Shown here piece after piece: positions 51,114 through 59,717 of a stretch of DNA of 64,000 bases (the stretch's first letter is position 1; every line of letters begins with the position of its first letter). The position numbers and the translations under genes are program-made. The DNA comes from CAXBCP01 sp047638395. Its GTDB lineage: Bacteria; Pseudomonadota; Alphaproteobacteria; MPNO01; UBA830. The DNA is taken from assembly GCA_047638395.1 (NCBI GenBank), contig JBLIMV010000008.1:1-64000 (forward strand). The letters are read 5' to 3'. A model generated the notes under the pieces. The model made no database searches. It worked only from the letters and a program-made list of their open reading frames with translations, and was not told the DNA's origin.

Positions 51114-52352
51114 CTATTTGTCGGGCCGGTAGACGATAATGTTCCCGTTATCGCGGCTGTCATTCGCTGTGTGGATGAAATGCACGCCCAGTTCCGGGTG
51201 ATAAAATCCATTGGCAACCGTCCGCATTCGCCAGAAATCTGGCAGAGGGACGGCACGGTCCCGCCACGCATTTCTCTTCACGTCGTAAACATACAAACCG
51301 CGCTGCTTGCCGCTATGACGGAACAGGTGCACCCGGTCTGTTTGCGGGTCACACGTCATCACTGCCGTATTCGTGCCGTAGTGATTTGCCGCGGGAGAGC
51401 CCTCGGGTTTCGGGTCGACCCACCTATTGGACTTAACGTCAAAGGCCCAAAGAGCATTCCGGCCCTTGGCGACCGGGTAGTTTCCACCACCAATAAATAT
51501 CCGGTCACGCTTTGAATGGTGGCAGGCCGTGGGGTCAATACCAAACGGTGGAAGCGGCCCGCGCGCACCCACCTGCCGCCAGCTGTTATTCTGAGGATCA
51601 TAGTAAAAAGCCTGATGTGACCGGTAGAAGAACAGTTTTTTCTGGGATGGGACGAACATCAGAACATTGCCGTAAGTCGATTTCGGCGACGCGGTTGCTG
51701 TCCGAAGACGATGCCACCTGCGGTTCCACGGATCGAACATCCACGGGCTTGCAGCGCTCTTGTTGAGCTGTCCGGCATTTTGCTGCCGGAACTTGGCGAC
51801 GGACGGCAGCGGCCGGGTGAAATAGGGATGATGGTTCGGCATGCTGAAAAAAATCTGGCGGACCGGATCCCACGCCGTCATCTCGTAGCCATGTACCATC
51901 GTCGCAACCGGCACCGGACTGTCAGGCCCGACACCTTCGAACCCGTCACGCGTAACCCGGAGATCGGGAGGCGACCGCGTATCCGTACCCGGATATAGCG
52001 CAACCCACCGGTGACCATTCACATCGTAGAGCCAGAGGCCATCCATATAACGCCCGTTGGACGGATTGACCCATCCATGCTCGCCCTCGCCAAAGAGAAA
52101 CGCGCCGCCAAGCGCGCTGGAGAACGCCATCTTCGACGTCCATGCGCGGCCACGCGCTCTGCCCCATTTAGGGTCAGGTCTCGGCGCGCCAAGATCCAGC
52201 CAGGTGCCCGGTGCCATGGCCCGGATCGCGGAGATGGTTTTCCCCGCCGGCGATGGCAATGAACCCACGCTACTTTTTCCCGTCGCACGGACAGCGCCAG
52301 GAACGGCCAGGCCAAGTATCGCGACCGCGAGAAAAATCGATACCGGTCGAAT
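51114..52352 (-). CDS. Secreted kelch-like beta-propeller protein, apparent ATT start
   Basis: This roughly 412-residue protein has repeated strand motifs such as LWLYDVNGHRWVAL, PWMFDPWNRRWHRL, AFYYDPQNNSWRQVG, LWAFDVKSNRWVDPKP and LYVYDVKRNAWRD. These are blades of a kelch-type propeller. The only standard start in frame is GTG 52268, which would leave no export signal. Upstream the same frame encodes RPVSIFLAVAILGLAVPGAVRA, a good signal peptide, with ATT at 52352 seven bases after AGGGGGAG. No ATG, GTG or TTG exists between the upstream stop and 52268. I therefore choose ATT; a sequencing error is the alternative. It is divergent from the EF-hand pair. Confidence 0.72.
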   Translation of the reverse strand: MRPVSIFLAVAILGLAVPGAVRATGKSSVGSLPSPAGKTISAIRAMAPGTWLDLGAPRPDPKWGRARGRAWTSKMAFSSALGGAFLFGEGEHGWVNPSNGRYMDGLWLYDVNGHRWVALYPGTDTRSPPDLRVTRDGFEGVGPDSPVPVATMVHGYEMTAWDPVRQIFFSMPNHHPYFTRPLPSVAKFRQQNAGQLNKSAASPWMFDPWNRRWHRLRTATASPKSTYGNVLMFVPSQKKLFFYRSHQAFYYDPQNNSWRQVGARGPLPPFGIDPTACHHSKRDRIFIGGGNYPVAKGRNALWAFDVKSNRWVDPKPEGSPAANHYGTNTAVMTCDPQTDRVHLFRHSGKQRGLYVYDVKRNAWRDRAVPLPDFWRMRTVANGFYHPELGVHFIHTANDSRDNGNIIVYRPDK

Positions 52353-52359
52353 CTGTCGT

Positions 52360-52367
52360 CTCCCCCT
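52360..52367 (-). promoter_or_regulatory. Strong ribosome binding site deciding the ATT start
   Basis: On the minus strand AGGGGGAG, then ACGACAG, then ATT. The match to the 16S tail and the seven-base spacing are ideal, and there is no other start codon in that frame at this distance. This supports initiation at the ATT (52352-52350). Confidence 0.65.
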
Positions 52368-52455
52368 AATTACGCCAAGGTTGAATTACTACGAGATAGA
52401 TACCATCATCGTTAAAGGTAGGCGCACCCATTTGTAGAGTAAGGGGTTGTATGGG

Positions 52456-53178
52456 ATGCATGTGAGGAAATTCGACATGCCCAGGTATTTCATGCCCGGT
52501 CCGTTGGGCACGGCGGCGGCGATTGCCATAGTGATAGTTATGACCACGCCACAAGCCGCGTATGCACAATCGACCTCTCCCGGCACATCAGCAACGCCCC
52601 GCACAGTGGCAACACCCGGAAAACCGGCCAGCGTCCTTGATCGCATTCGAAAGAAAATGCGGGAAACGAAGCCCCCGCAGAACAAAGCCCAAAAATGGTT
52701 CGACACGCTTGATCTAGATAAGAACCAGGAAATCACAAAACAAGAACTGTTCCAGAGCATCCGCGAGCGCTTTGAAAAGATGGACCGCTCGGGTGACAAA
52801 TTTGTGAGCAAATCCGAATACCTCGGCCTGCGGAAGGACAAACAAAGTAGCGAGCGCCGGTTTGGCGGGCTGGATTCAAACACCGATGGGCGGCTTTCGA
52901 TGTCTGAATTTGCGTCTCCGGCAGATTGGCGGTTCGACCGGATAGACCGCAATCTCGACGGTAAGGTCAGCCGCCCTGAAGCAGCCCGCCTGTTTGATCG
53001 ACCCACCGGGGTCGCCCTGCAGGAAGAGGACGGTAAATGCTTTTACATCGAACGACAAATTGTCCGCGTCAAAGAGGAGGTTGCCGAATCCTTTCGCAAA
53101 CGCGGCTACCCGAAGGCCGACTGCGCCTGGACACCTGACGTTGCCGACGAGGCCAAGACCAAAAAGTTTGTTAAATGA
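52456..53178 (+). CDS. Secreted four-EF-hand protein
   Basis: This 240-residue protein starts at ATG 52456, nine bases after AAGGGG. The signal peptide or anchor (residues about 15-37) ends at AAYA. Four calcium loops are visible: D86-E97 (DLDKNQEITKQE), D110-E121 (DRSGDKFVSKSE), D140-E151 (DSNTDGRLSMSE) and D164-E175 (DRNLDGKVSRPE). The first loop has the weakest ligand set. A C-terminal module with C195 and C223 follows. It overlaps the next EF-hand gene by ATGA. Calcium-dependent periplasmic or extracellular folding or adhesion is inferred. Confidence 0.87.
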   Translation: MHVRKFDMPRYFMPGPLGTAAAIAIVIVMTTPQAAYAQSTSPGTSATPRTVATPGKPASVLDRIRKKMRETKPPQNKAQKWFDTLDLDKNQEITKQELFQSIRERFEKMDRSGDKFVSKSEYLGLRKDKQSSERRFGGLDSNTDGRLSMSEFASPADWRFDRIDRNLDGKVSRPEAARLFDRPTGVALQEEDGKCFYIERQIVRVKEEVAESFRKRGYPKADCAWTPDVADEAKTKKFVK

Positions 53179-53846
53179 GGGACGCCCCCGCGCCTCCTAT
53201 CCCTTGGGAAAGCAACCTCGGTCTCAAGGCAATCGGCGTAACTCTCTGCATTGCGGTCCTGCTCACATGGACAAGCGGCATAACAGCCGGAGCCCAGGCA
53301 CAATCCGTCGGTGATCCACCGAGCGTGATGGACCGAATTCGGGATAAAGCGCGACAGCGTCAACCAGCGACCATTGCCGACTGGTTCCAACGCCTCGACA
53401 CCAATCAGGACAACCGGGTATCGCGGGAAGAACTTCAGATATCCATTAACCGCCGTTTCGGCATTCTGGATGCAAACCGGAACGGATCAATCAGCGGGGA
53501 TGAGTTCCGGGCACGCGGCACCGTACCCGGCGGTCAATCGGGCCCTTCCTTCGACCAAATGGACATCAACCGGAATGGTGAACTGTCCGTCATTGAATTC
53601 TCCGCGCCGGTACTTTGGCGCTTTGCGCGGCTCGATAGCGACGGCGACGGTTTCCTCTCCCGGATGGAAACAGCCCGCTACCTAAACACACCTGCATCGC
53701 GCGCTCTGCCGCCGCTGCCGGGCAGGTGCTTTGAAGTAGATGGCAGGGTCGTGATTGTCGCGCCGGAACGGGCAGATGCATTCGAAAAAACAGGACGTCA
53801 GCAGACCGATTGCAGCTGGCAACCCGGCACCTTGCCGGTTCGATAG
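53175..53846 (+). CDS. Secreted four-EF-hand protein, tandem paralogue
   Basis: This 223-residue protein has a signal segment at about 17-42 ending AQAQS. Calcium loops are at D75-E86 (DTNQDNRVSREE), D99-E110 (DANRNGSISGDE), D130-E141 (DINRNGELSVIE) and D154-E165 (DSDGDGFLSRME). The last loop is a perfect consensus. It shares with its neighbour the order SVMDRIR/SVLDRIR, EF1-4, then a GRCF...DCSW module with C185 and C213. The two genes clearly arose by duplication and are translationally coupled. Loop spacing differs between EF2 and EF3. Confidence 0.87.
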   Translation: MRDAPAPPIPWESNLGLKAIGVTLCIAVLLTWTSGITAGAQAQSVGDPPSVMDRIRDKARQRQPATIADWFQRLDTNQDNRVSREELQISINRRFGILDANRNGSISGDEFRARGTVPGGQSGPSFDQMDINRNGELSVIEFSAPVLWRFARLDSDGDGFLSRMETARYLNTPASRALPPLPGRCFEVDGRVVIVAPERADAFEKTGRQQTDCSWQPGTLPVR

Positions 53847-53850
53847 GCGC

Positions 53851-55032
53851 TTAAATCCCGCAAAGCCGATCCTTTAGACGCTCCATGAATGCGTCGCACT
53901 TCGCGACCTGGTCAAGCTCCACGAATTCATTGGGCTTATGTGCCTGCTCGACACTGCCCGGCCCGCAAACCACCGTTGGAATGCCGTCGGCGCTGAACAG
54001 GCCCGCCTCGGTGCCGAAAGACACCTTGGCGGTTTCATTGGTTGCTGCCAGATGCCGGCAAACCTGTGACACGTCCGCATCCTCGGGCGTGGTCAAACCG
54101 GGAAAACTGGACATCTCCCGGAAGACGATATCCGATGCATCGTACCGCTCCCGCATCTCGTGCAGGAGTTCGTCCTCCGCAAAGCGGCGGACGTCTTCCA
54201 TAAACCCGGCGTGATCGTCGAACGGCAGATACCGGATCTCGAACTGGAACGAGCAATGTTCGGGCACGATGTTCAGCTGCGTTCCGCCCTGTATCAAACC
54301 GGTATGCACCGTTGAATGGGGTGGATCGAAGCCTTCCTCGAACGGACCGTCACTTTCTAGTGACTTCGCCCGGCGCCGGATAAACGATACGATCTCGGCG
54401 GCGAATTCGACGGCGTTGACCGCGCTGGGCGCCAGTGATGAATGCGCCGCCATGCCCGTGACGTCGCAGGCAAAGGATCGTTTTCCCTTATGTGCCACGA
54501 CGACCTTCATATCGCTGGGCTCGCCGACAATGCACATCTCGGGGCGGACATCGAAGCCGCGCACCTGATCGATCAGCCGCCTGACCCCGATACACCCGAT
54601 CTCTTCGTCGTAAGACAACGCCAGGTGCAGCGGCGTGGTCAGTCCCCGCGCAACGAAATCCGGCAAATGGGCAAGCGCCACAGCGATAAAAGATTTCATG
54701 TCACAGCTGCCCCGCCCGTAGAGCCGGCCATCCCGCTCGACCACCGCGAAAGGGTCGGTATCCCAATCCTGCCCGTCCACCGGAACCACGTCTGTGTGTC
54801 CGGACAGCATGACGCCGCCCCGGTCTTCCGGCCCAGCGGTGGCGTAAAGGTTGGCCTTTCGCTTGTCGTCATCGAAGGTCAGGTGCGACTGAATGCCAAG
54901 ACTATCCAGGTAGTCTTTCACCCAGTCGATCAGCGCCAGATTTGATTCCCGGCTGGTTGTATCGAAGGCGATCAACGATTTGATCATGGCGATGGATCTT
55001 GGATCGGCTTGCATGAGGGGAGTGTAGTGCAT
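53851..55032 (-). CDS. argE: Acetylornithine deacetylase / M20 metallopeptidase
   Basis: This 393-residue M20 enzyme has a zinc site in LSGHTDVVPVDGQDWDTDPF (His and bridging Asp), the catalytic/general base pair in LSYDEEIGCIG, and further ligands in VGEPSDM and GPGSVEQAHKPNEFVEL (His). The lid domain (about 185-295) contains GMAAHSSLAP and NIVPEHCSFQFEIRYLP. This matches ArgE, which releases ornithine from N-acetylornithine; related deacylases are possible. The start at 55032 lacks a clear ribosome site, and MQADPRS (55014) is an alternative. Divergent from the acyl-CoA synthetase, 34 bases apart. Confidence 0.85.
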   Translation of the reverse strand: MHYTPLMQADPRSIAMIKSLIAFDTTSRESNLALIDWVKDYLDSLGIQSHLTFDDDKRKANLYATAGPEDRGGVMLSGHTDVVPVDGQDWDTDPFAVVERDGRLYGRGSCDMKSFIAVALAHLPDFVARGLTTPLHLALSYDEEIGCIGVRRLIDQVRGFDVRPEMCIVGEPSDMKVVVAHKGKRSFACDVTGMAAHSSLAPSAVNAVEFAAEIVSFIRRRAKSLESDGPFEEGFDPPHSTVHTGLIQGGTQLNIVPEHCSFQFEIRYLPFDDHAGFMEDVRRFAEDELLHEMRERYDASDIVFREMSSFPGLTTPEDADVSQVCRHLAATNETAKVSFGTEAGLFSADGIPTVVCGPGSVEQAHKPNEFVELDQVAKCDAFMERLKDRLCGI

Positions 55033-55066
55033 TATCCACGGGCTTCAATCCAGCCGGAAGCACCCC

Positions 55067-57121
55067 ATGAAAGCTCCCCTATCGCGCCTCTTCGACCCAA
55101 AATCCATCGCCATCGTTGGTGCCTCGACCGCGCCTGAGAAACCGGGCTATCAGATGGTCAGGGCCTTCGAGAAGTTTCCCGGCCGGATATATCCGGTGAA
55201 TCCCCGCGGCGGCAACGTTCTGGGCTTCGATATATACAAGTCACTGTCAGACATTCCTGAACCCGTCGACCTCATCGCCATGGTCGTGCCGCCACAGGCA
55301 TCCGCCGATGTTCTCCGTGAAGCAGCCGCCTGCGGCGTCGGCGCGGCGTTCATGGTGTCGGGCGGGTTTTCGGAAACCGGTGGTGACGGCCACAAACGTC
55401 AGGCTGAAATACTCAAAATATGTCATGACGGCGGGATCCGGCTTCTGGGGCCGAATACGTCGGGTTTCATGCGGCCATCGAAAAAACTGTTCTGCACATT
55501 CCTGCCTGCCGCAGCAGGGCTCAAATCCGGCAATATCGGCATCGTCGCGCAGTCGGGCGGCATAAACATCACAATGGCGTTTATGGCCAATGAACTGCGC
55601 CTGGGCATTAGTCTTTCGGTGGGGATCGGTAATGGTGCCGATGTCAGCGTCGCCGACGCGATTACCTATCTTGCGGAGGACGCGGCGACGGACGTAATCG
55701 CGGTTCATCTGGAAGGCGTGTCCGACGGTCGCGTACTTTTCGACACGATCCGGCGGACGGTCGCGCACAAACCCGTTGTCGTCCTTCCCGTCGGCAAAGC
55801 CGATCTCGGCGGGTTTGCCGAATCCCACACAGGCAATCTGATGGGGGCGTATGAACTGACCTGTGCCGGGCTGAGGCAGGCGGGCGCAGTCGTCGTCGAT
55901 ACCACGACGGCGCTGATCGACGCGGCGCATGCATTCTCCAATTCCCGTCTTTCTCCGTCGGCAGCGCCGGGCGTTGGTATTTTGACAGGCCAGGCCGGCC
56001 CCGGTCTTCTGATGACCGATAAGCTGCGCACGGCGGGGATCGATGTCCCCGAAATCGGCGCGAAAACTGTTTCGAAAATCGCCGGGCTTTTGCCGCCCCT
56101 TACTTATCTGAAAAACCCGGTCGATACCGGTCGGCCGCTGGAAACTTTCGGTGAGGTCTGCTCGGCCCTCGCGCAGGATCCTGTTGTCGACGCGCTTCTC
56201 ATCTACGCGCTGCATGAATCCGACTCAGTCGATTTCGCTGACGCCGCCGGGTCGGCCGCTGACCTGTCCGGCAAGCCCTGCGTCTATGGCACGCAGGGAA
56301 TGCACAAGGATATCGGACCGCTGATGAAGGCGCTTGAGAAGCGGGGCGTCACCGCGATCGCATCGCCGGACCGCGCGGCCGTCGCAACCCAGGCGCTCGT
56401 TGAAGATGCTCGCGCCCAGTTCCGGATTACCAACACATCACCAGGGGCGCTGGAGGCGGACCCGTCGGCGACGGCACTCCCGCGTTCGTTGGACGAAGCA
56501 TCCGCAAAGGACTTTATCGGCGAATGGGGTATTGATACGCCACAACGGCTTGTCTGCTCGACCCATGCAGAAGCAAGGGGCGCGAAAAGAAAAATACCCG
56601 GCGCCGCCGTCGTAAAAATTCTCGATCCGCGGATAACCCATAAAACGGAAACCGGCGGCGTTCATCTCGGTATCCGCACTGCCAAACAGCTGAACGCAGC
56701 GCTGGAGCAGATCGATTCGATAAAAAGCCGGACGCGCAAAAAACGTTATCTCATAGAGGCCATGGCGCCGTCCGGTCTTGAGGTGATTGTGGGTGCCCGG
56801 AACGATCCGAGCTGGGGCCCTGTGGTCCTGCTCGGACTTGGCGGGACAACAGCCGAAGTGCTCGAAGATGTTTCGATGCGCCTCGCGCCCGTCAGCAAGG
56901 CGGACGCGCTCGCAATGATCGACGAGCTTAAATCCGCCGCGCTTTTCAACGGTTTCAGGGGAACGCCGGAAACGGACAAAGAGGCGTTGGCCGATGCAAT
57001 AGTCACCGTCGGGCGCATCGTTCTGGAAACGCCCGGTGTGCGGGAAATCGATCTCAACCCGGTGCGGGTATACGGCAAGGGGGAAGGTATCCTGGCCCTG
57101 GACGCCCTGATCGTTGCCTGA
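55067..57121 (+). CDS. ADP-forming acyl-CoA synthetase (fused alpha-beta)
   Basis: This 684-residue protein has a CoA-binding domain (FDPKSIAIVGASTAPEKPGYQMV, about 9-31), a succinyl-CoA-ligase-like domain (GIVAQSGGINITMAF; phospho-His in FAESHTGNLMGAYEL) and an ATP-grasp domain (about 470-684, VVKILDPRITHKTETGGVHLG and REIDLNPVRVY). It converts acyl-CoA, ADP and phosphate to acid, CoA and ATP, or the reverse. Gene order next to an indolepyruvate oxidoreductase matches the archaeal-style pathway that makes ATP from amino-acid-derived 2-oxoacids. Confidence 0.88.
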   Translation: MKAPLSRLFDPKSIAIVGASTAPEKPGYQMVRAFEKFPGRIYPVNPRGGNVLGFDIYKSLSDIPEPVDLIAMVVPPQASADVLREAAACGVGAAFMVSGGFSETGGDGHKRQAEILKICHDGGIRLLGPNTSGFMRPSKKLFCTFLPAAAGLKSGNIGIVAQSGGINITMAFMANELRLGISLSVGIGNGADVSVADAITYLAEDAATDVIAVHLEGVSDGRVLFDTIRRTVAHKPVVVLPVGKADLGGFAESHTGNLMGAYELTCAGLRQAGAVVVDTTTALIDAAHAFSNSRLSPSAAPGVGILTGQAGPGLLMTDKLRTAGIDVPEIGAKTVSKIAGLLPPLTYLKNPVDTGRPLETFGEVCSALAQDPVVDALLIYALHESDSVDFADAAGSAADLSGKPCVYGTQGMHKDIGPLMKALEKRGVTAIASPDRAAVATQALVEDARAQFRITNTSPGALEADPSATALPRSLDEASAKDFIGEWGIDTPQRLVCSTHAEARGAKRKIPGAAVVKILDPRITHKTETGGVHLGIRTAKQLNAALEQIDSIKSRTRKKRYLIEAMAPSGLEVIVGARNDPSWGPVVLLGLGGTTAEVLEDVSMRLAPVSKADALAMIDELKSAALFNGFRGTPETDKEALADAIVTVGRIVLETPGVREIDLNPVRVYGKGEGILALDALIVA

Positions 57122-57226
57122 CGGGGGACGTTAACCATTCGTCAATATTTACTTGATCTTAACCATCACGTCGGTGCCAACTACATCCCAAGCAAACACA
57201 GCCGCAAAGGCTGAAGGATGAGGTAC

Positions 57227-57400
57227 ATGGAAGACACGACACAGCAAACCGACCGGGCCTCGACCGGGTTCATCGAGTTTATGAATGCGCTTGGCCCCGA
57301 TGAGCGCAAGGAGCTTACTGAAGCACTCCGCGAGCCGAACACGTTTCTGGCCGAAGACATGAACGATGTCCTCGCCATCCTTCAGACGCTGAAAAAATAG
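57227..57400 (+). CDS. Short helical hypothetical protein (57 aa)
   Basis: A 57-residue acidic protein starts at ATG 57227, eight bases after GAAGGA; ATG 57218 overlaps that site. STGFIEFMNALGPDERKELTEALREP and FLAEDMNDVLAILQTLKK predict two amphipathic helices. No family recognised. It lies between the acyl-CoA synthetase and iorA on the same strand and may belong to that operon. Confidence 0.55.
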   Translation: MEDTTQQTDRASTGFIEFMNALGPDERKELTEALREPNTFLAEDMNDVLAILQTLKK

Positions 57401-57515
57401 CGGAAATAAACGACATACCATCCGGCGAATGCTTTGCCGGACGGGCGTGAACGTCCTATAATTCTCTGGCTACCTAAGGTATCGCGACGGGCGATGCCGG
57501 GGCGGGAGAAGACAC

Positions 57516-59717
57516 ATGGAACGCACATTCGCACGCGAAGTTGAAATGTTGCGCCGGGGCGATGGCGAACATTTCGAAGGCGAAGGCATTCTCGCCATCA
57601 CCAAAGCGCTTCTGCAATCCGGCGTCTCCTACGTCGGCGGCTATCAGGGCGCTCCCGTATCTCATCTTATGGACGTACTCACATCGGACTCGAAGGGTCT
57701 GATGTCGGAGCTCGGCGTTCACACCGAAGTCTGCGCCAACGAAGCGGCCGCCTGTGCCATGCTCGCAGCCTCGGTCAATTATCCCCTGCGCGGCGCGGTC
57801 ACATGGAAATCCACCGTCGGCACCAATGTCGCGTCCGACGCATTGTCCAATATCGCCTCGGTCGGGGTTATCGGCGGATCGCTGATCATTCTTGGCGAGG
57901 ATTACGGCGAAGGCTCATCCATCATTCAGGAACGCAGCCACGCCTTTGCGATGAAATGCTCGGTCTGGCTGGTCGATCCTCGCGTGAACCATCCGCGCAT
58001 CGTCGATCTCGTTGAAAAATCGTTCGAGCTGTCCGAGATCAGCAATACGCCTGTGATGATGGAATTCCGTATCCGTGCCTGTCACGTCACCGGGCGGTTT
58101 GCGACCAAGGACAATAAAAAACCGCGCTATTCGATGAACGACAAAATTCCGGAGCCGGAATACAACCTCGACCGCATCGCCCTGCCACCGTCAACCTATC
58201 TGCAGGAAAAGATGAAGATCGAGCAGCGCTTCCCGGCGGCGATCAAATTCATCAAGGAGAACGGCCTGAACGAATTCTTCGATGGCGATTGCGAAGATGT
58301 CGGCATCATTTGTCAGGGCGGCTTGTACAATTCGGTAATTCGCGGGCTGCAGCAGATCGGCCTCGCCGATCCGTTCGGTAATTCGCGCATCCCCATTTAC
58401 TGCATGAACGTGACCTATCCGATGGTACCGGAAGAGGTCACGGAATTCTGCGCCGGCAAACGATCTGTCTGCATCGTCGAGGAAGGCTTCCCCGATTATC
58501 TCGAACAGGCGCTGAATGCGATGCTGCGCAAGGCCGACCTGAACACCACGATCGTCGGCAAAGACGTCTTCCCCATGGCGGGTGAATATCAGTCCGAAGT
58601 CATGATGAATGGCCTCGCCAAATTCGTCGAAGGCGCAGTGCCGAAGGGTATCGATCTCGGCCCCATCGCAGTCGTGACGAAAGCCGTGGCGGACAACAAG
58701 GAACTGGCGGCTGAACTGCTTGGCGCACCGATCCCGAAACGCCCGCCCGGGTTCTGCACCGGTTGTCCCGAACGCCCCGTATTCACAGCATTGAAACTGG
58801 CGCAGCTCGATCCAGAAATCGGCAATATGCATATTTCAGCCGATATCGGCTGCCATACGTTTTCAACCCTGCCCCCCTTTAACATGGGCAATACGGTGAC
58901 CGGCTATGGCCTCGGCCTTGCTAGTTCGGCGGGTGTAAAAGATGCCATGGCGCGCCACACGATCTCGATCATGGGTGATGGCGGCTTCTGGCATAATGGT
59001 CTGTCCACAGGGATCAGCGGCGCGGTTTATAACAAGCATGACAATCTGCTGATTATCATGGCGAACGGATATTCCTCCGCCACCGGTCAGCAACATCTGC
59101 CATCGACGACCGCCGGCGGCATCCGCCCCCCGGATACGGTGGTGCCGATGGAAAACGCGCTCAAAGGCGTCGGCGTCAAATGGATCAGAAAGCAGTACAC
59201 CTACCAGGTCGGCACGATGCGCAACCTGATCAAGGAAGCACTGACATCGAGCGAAAAAGGTCTGAAGGTGATCATCGCCGAAGCCGAGTGCCAGATCGCC
59301 AAGCAGCGCCGCGAAAAACCGCGGATTTCAAAACTGCTGAAATCCGGCAAGCGCGTCATCCGCACACGGTTTGGCGTCGATGAAGATACCTGCACCGGCG
59401 ATCATTCCTGCATCCGGCTATCGGGCTGCCCGTCGCTGTCGGTCAAACCGAACCCCGATCCGCTGCGCAAGGATCCTGTCGCCAGCGTGTTGAATTCCTG
59501 CGTCGGCTGCGGCCTGTGCGGTGAAGTATCTGACGCGGCGGTTTTGTGCCCGTCCTTCTTCCAGGCCGAGATCGTGCAGAACCCGAATATCATGGACCGA
59601 GTTGCCCATAAGGTCCGCTCCGCCGTCATCGGAATGCTCCAGGGCAAGCAGGAAACGGCTGACCTCCCTGCCCCGCAGCAGGATGTCACCGACGACATCC
59701 GGGTAGCAGCCGAATGA
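57516..59717 (+). CDS. iorA: Indolepyruvate ferredoxin oxidoreductase alpha subunit
   Basis: This 733-residue protein has an N-terminal pyrimidine-binding domain (LLQSGVSYVGGYQGAPVSHLMDVL), a middle transketolase-like domain, and the C-terminal thiamine-diphosphate domain with CTGCPERP, IMGDGGFWHNG and ANGYSSATGQQ (about 415-570). A two-cluster ferredoxin domain follows at about 620-690: DTCTGDHSCIRLSGCP and CVGCGLCGEVSDAAVLCP, eight Cys. It decarboxylates aryl- or other 2-oxoacids to acyl-CoA, passing electrons to the clusters. One Cys spacing in the first cluster is longer than in bacterial IorA. It overlaps iorB by ATGA. Confidence 0.88.
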   Translation: MERTFAREVEMLRRGDGEHFEGEGILAITKALLQSGVSYVGGYQGAPVSHLMDVLTSDSKGLMSELGVHTEVCANEAAACAMLAASVNYPLRGAVTWKSTVGTNVASDALSNIASVGVIGGSLIILGEDYGEGSSIIQERSHAFAMKCSVWLVDPRVNHPRIVDLVEKSFELSEISNTPVMMEFRIRACHVTGRFATKDNKKPRYSMNDKIPEPEYNLDRIALPPSTYLQEKMKIEQRFPAAIKFIKENGLNEFFDGDCEDVGIICQGGLYNSVIRGLQQIGLADPFGNSRIPIYCMNVTYPMVPEEVTEFCAGKRSVCIVEEGFPDYLEQALNAMLRKADLNTTIVGKDVFPMAGEYQSEVMMNGLAKFVEGAVPKGIDLGPIAVVTKAVADNKELAAELLGAPIPKRPPGFCTGCPERPVFTALKLAQLDPEIGNMHISADIGCHTFSTLPPFNMGNTVTGYGLGLASSAGVKDAMARHTISIMGDGGFWHNGLSTGISGAVYNKHDNLLIIMANGYSSATGQQHLPSTTAGGIRPPDTVVPMENALKGVGVKWIRKQYTYQVGTMRNLIKEALTSSEKGLKVIIAEAECQIAKQRREKPRISKLLKSGKRVIRTRFGVDEDTCTGDHSCIRLSGCPSLSVKPNPDPLRKDPVASVLNSCVGCGLCGEVSDAAVLCPSFFQAEIVQNPNIMDRVAHKVRSAVIGMLQGKQETADLPAPQQDVTDDIRVAAE

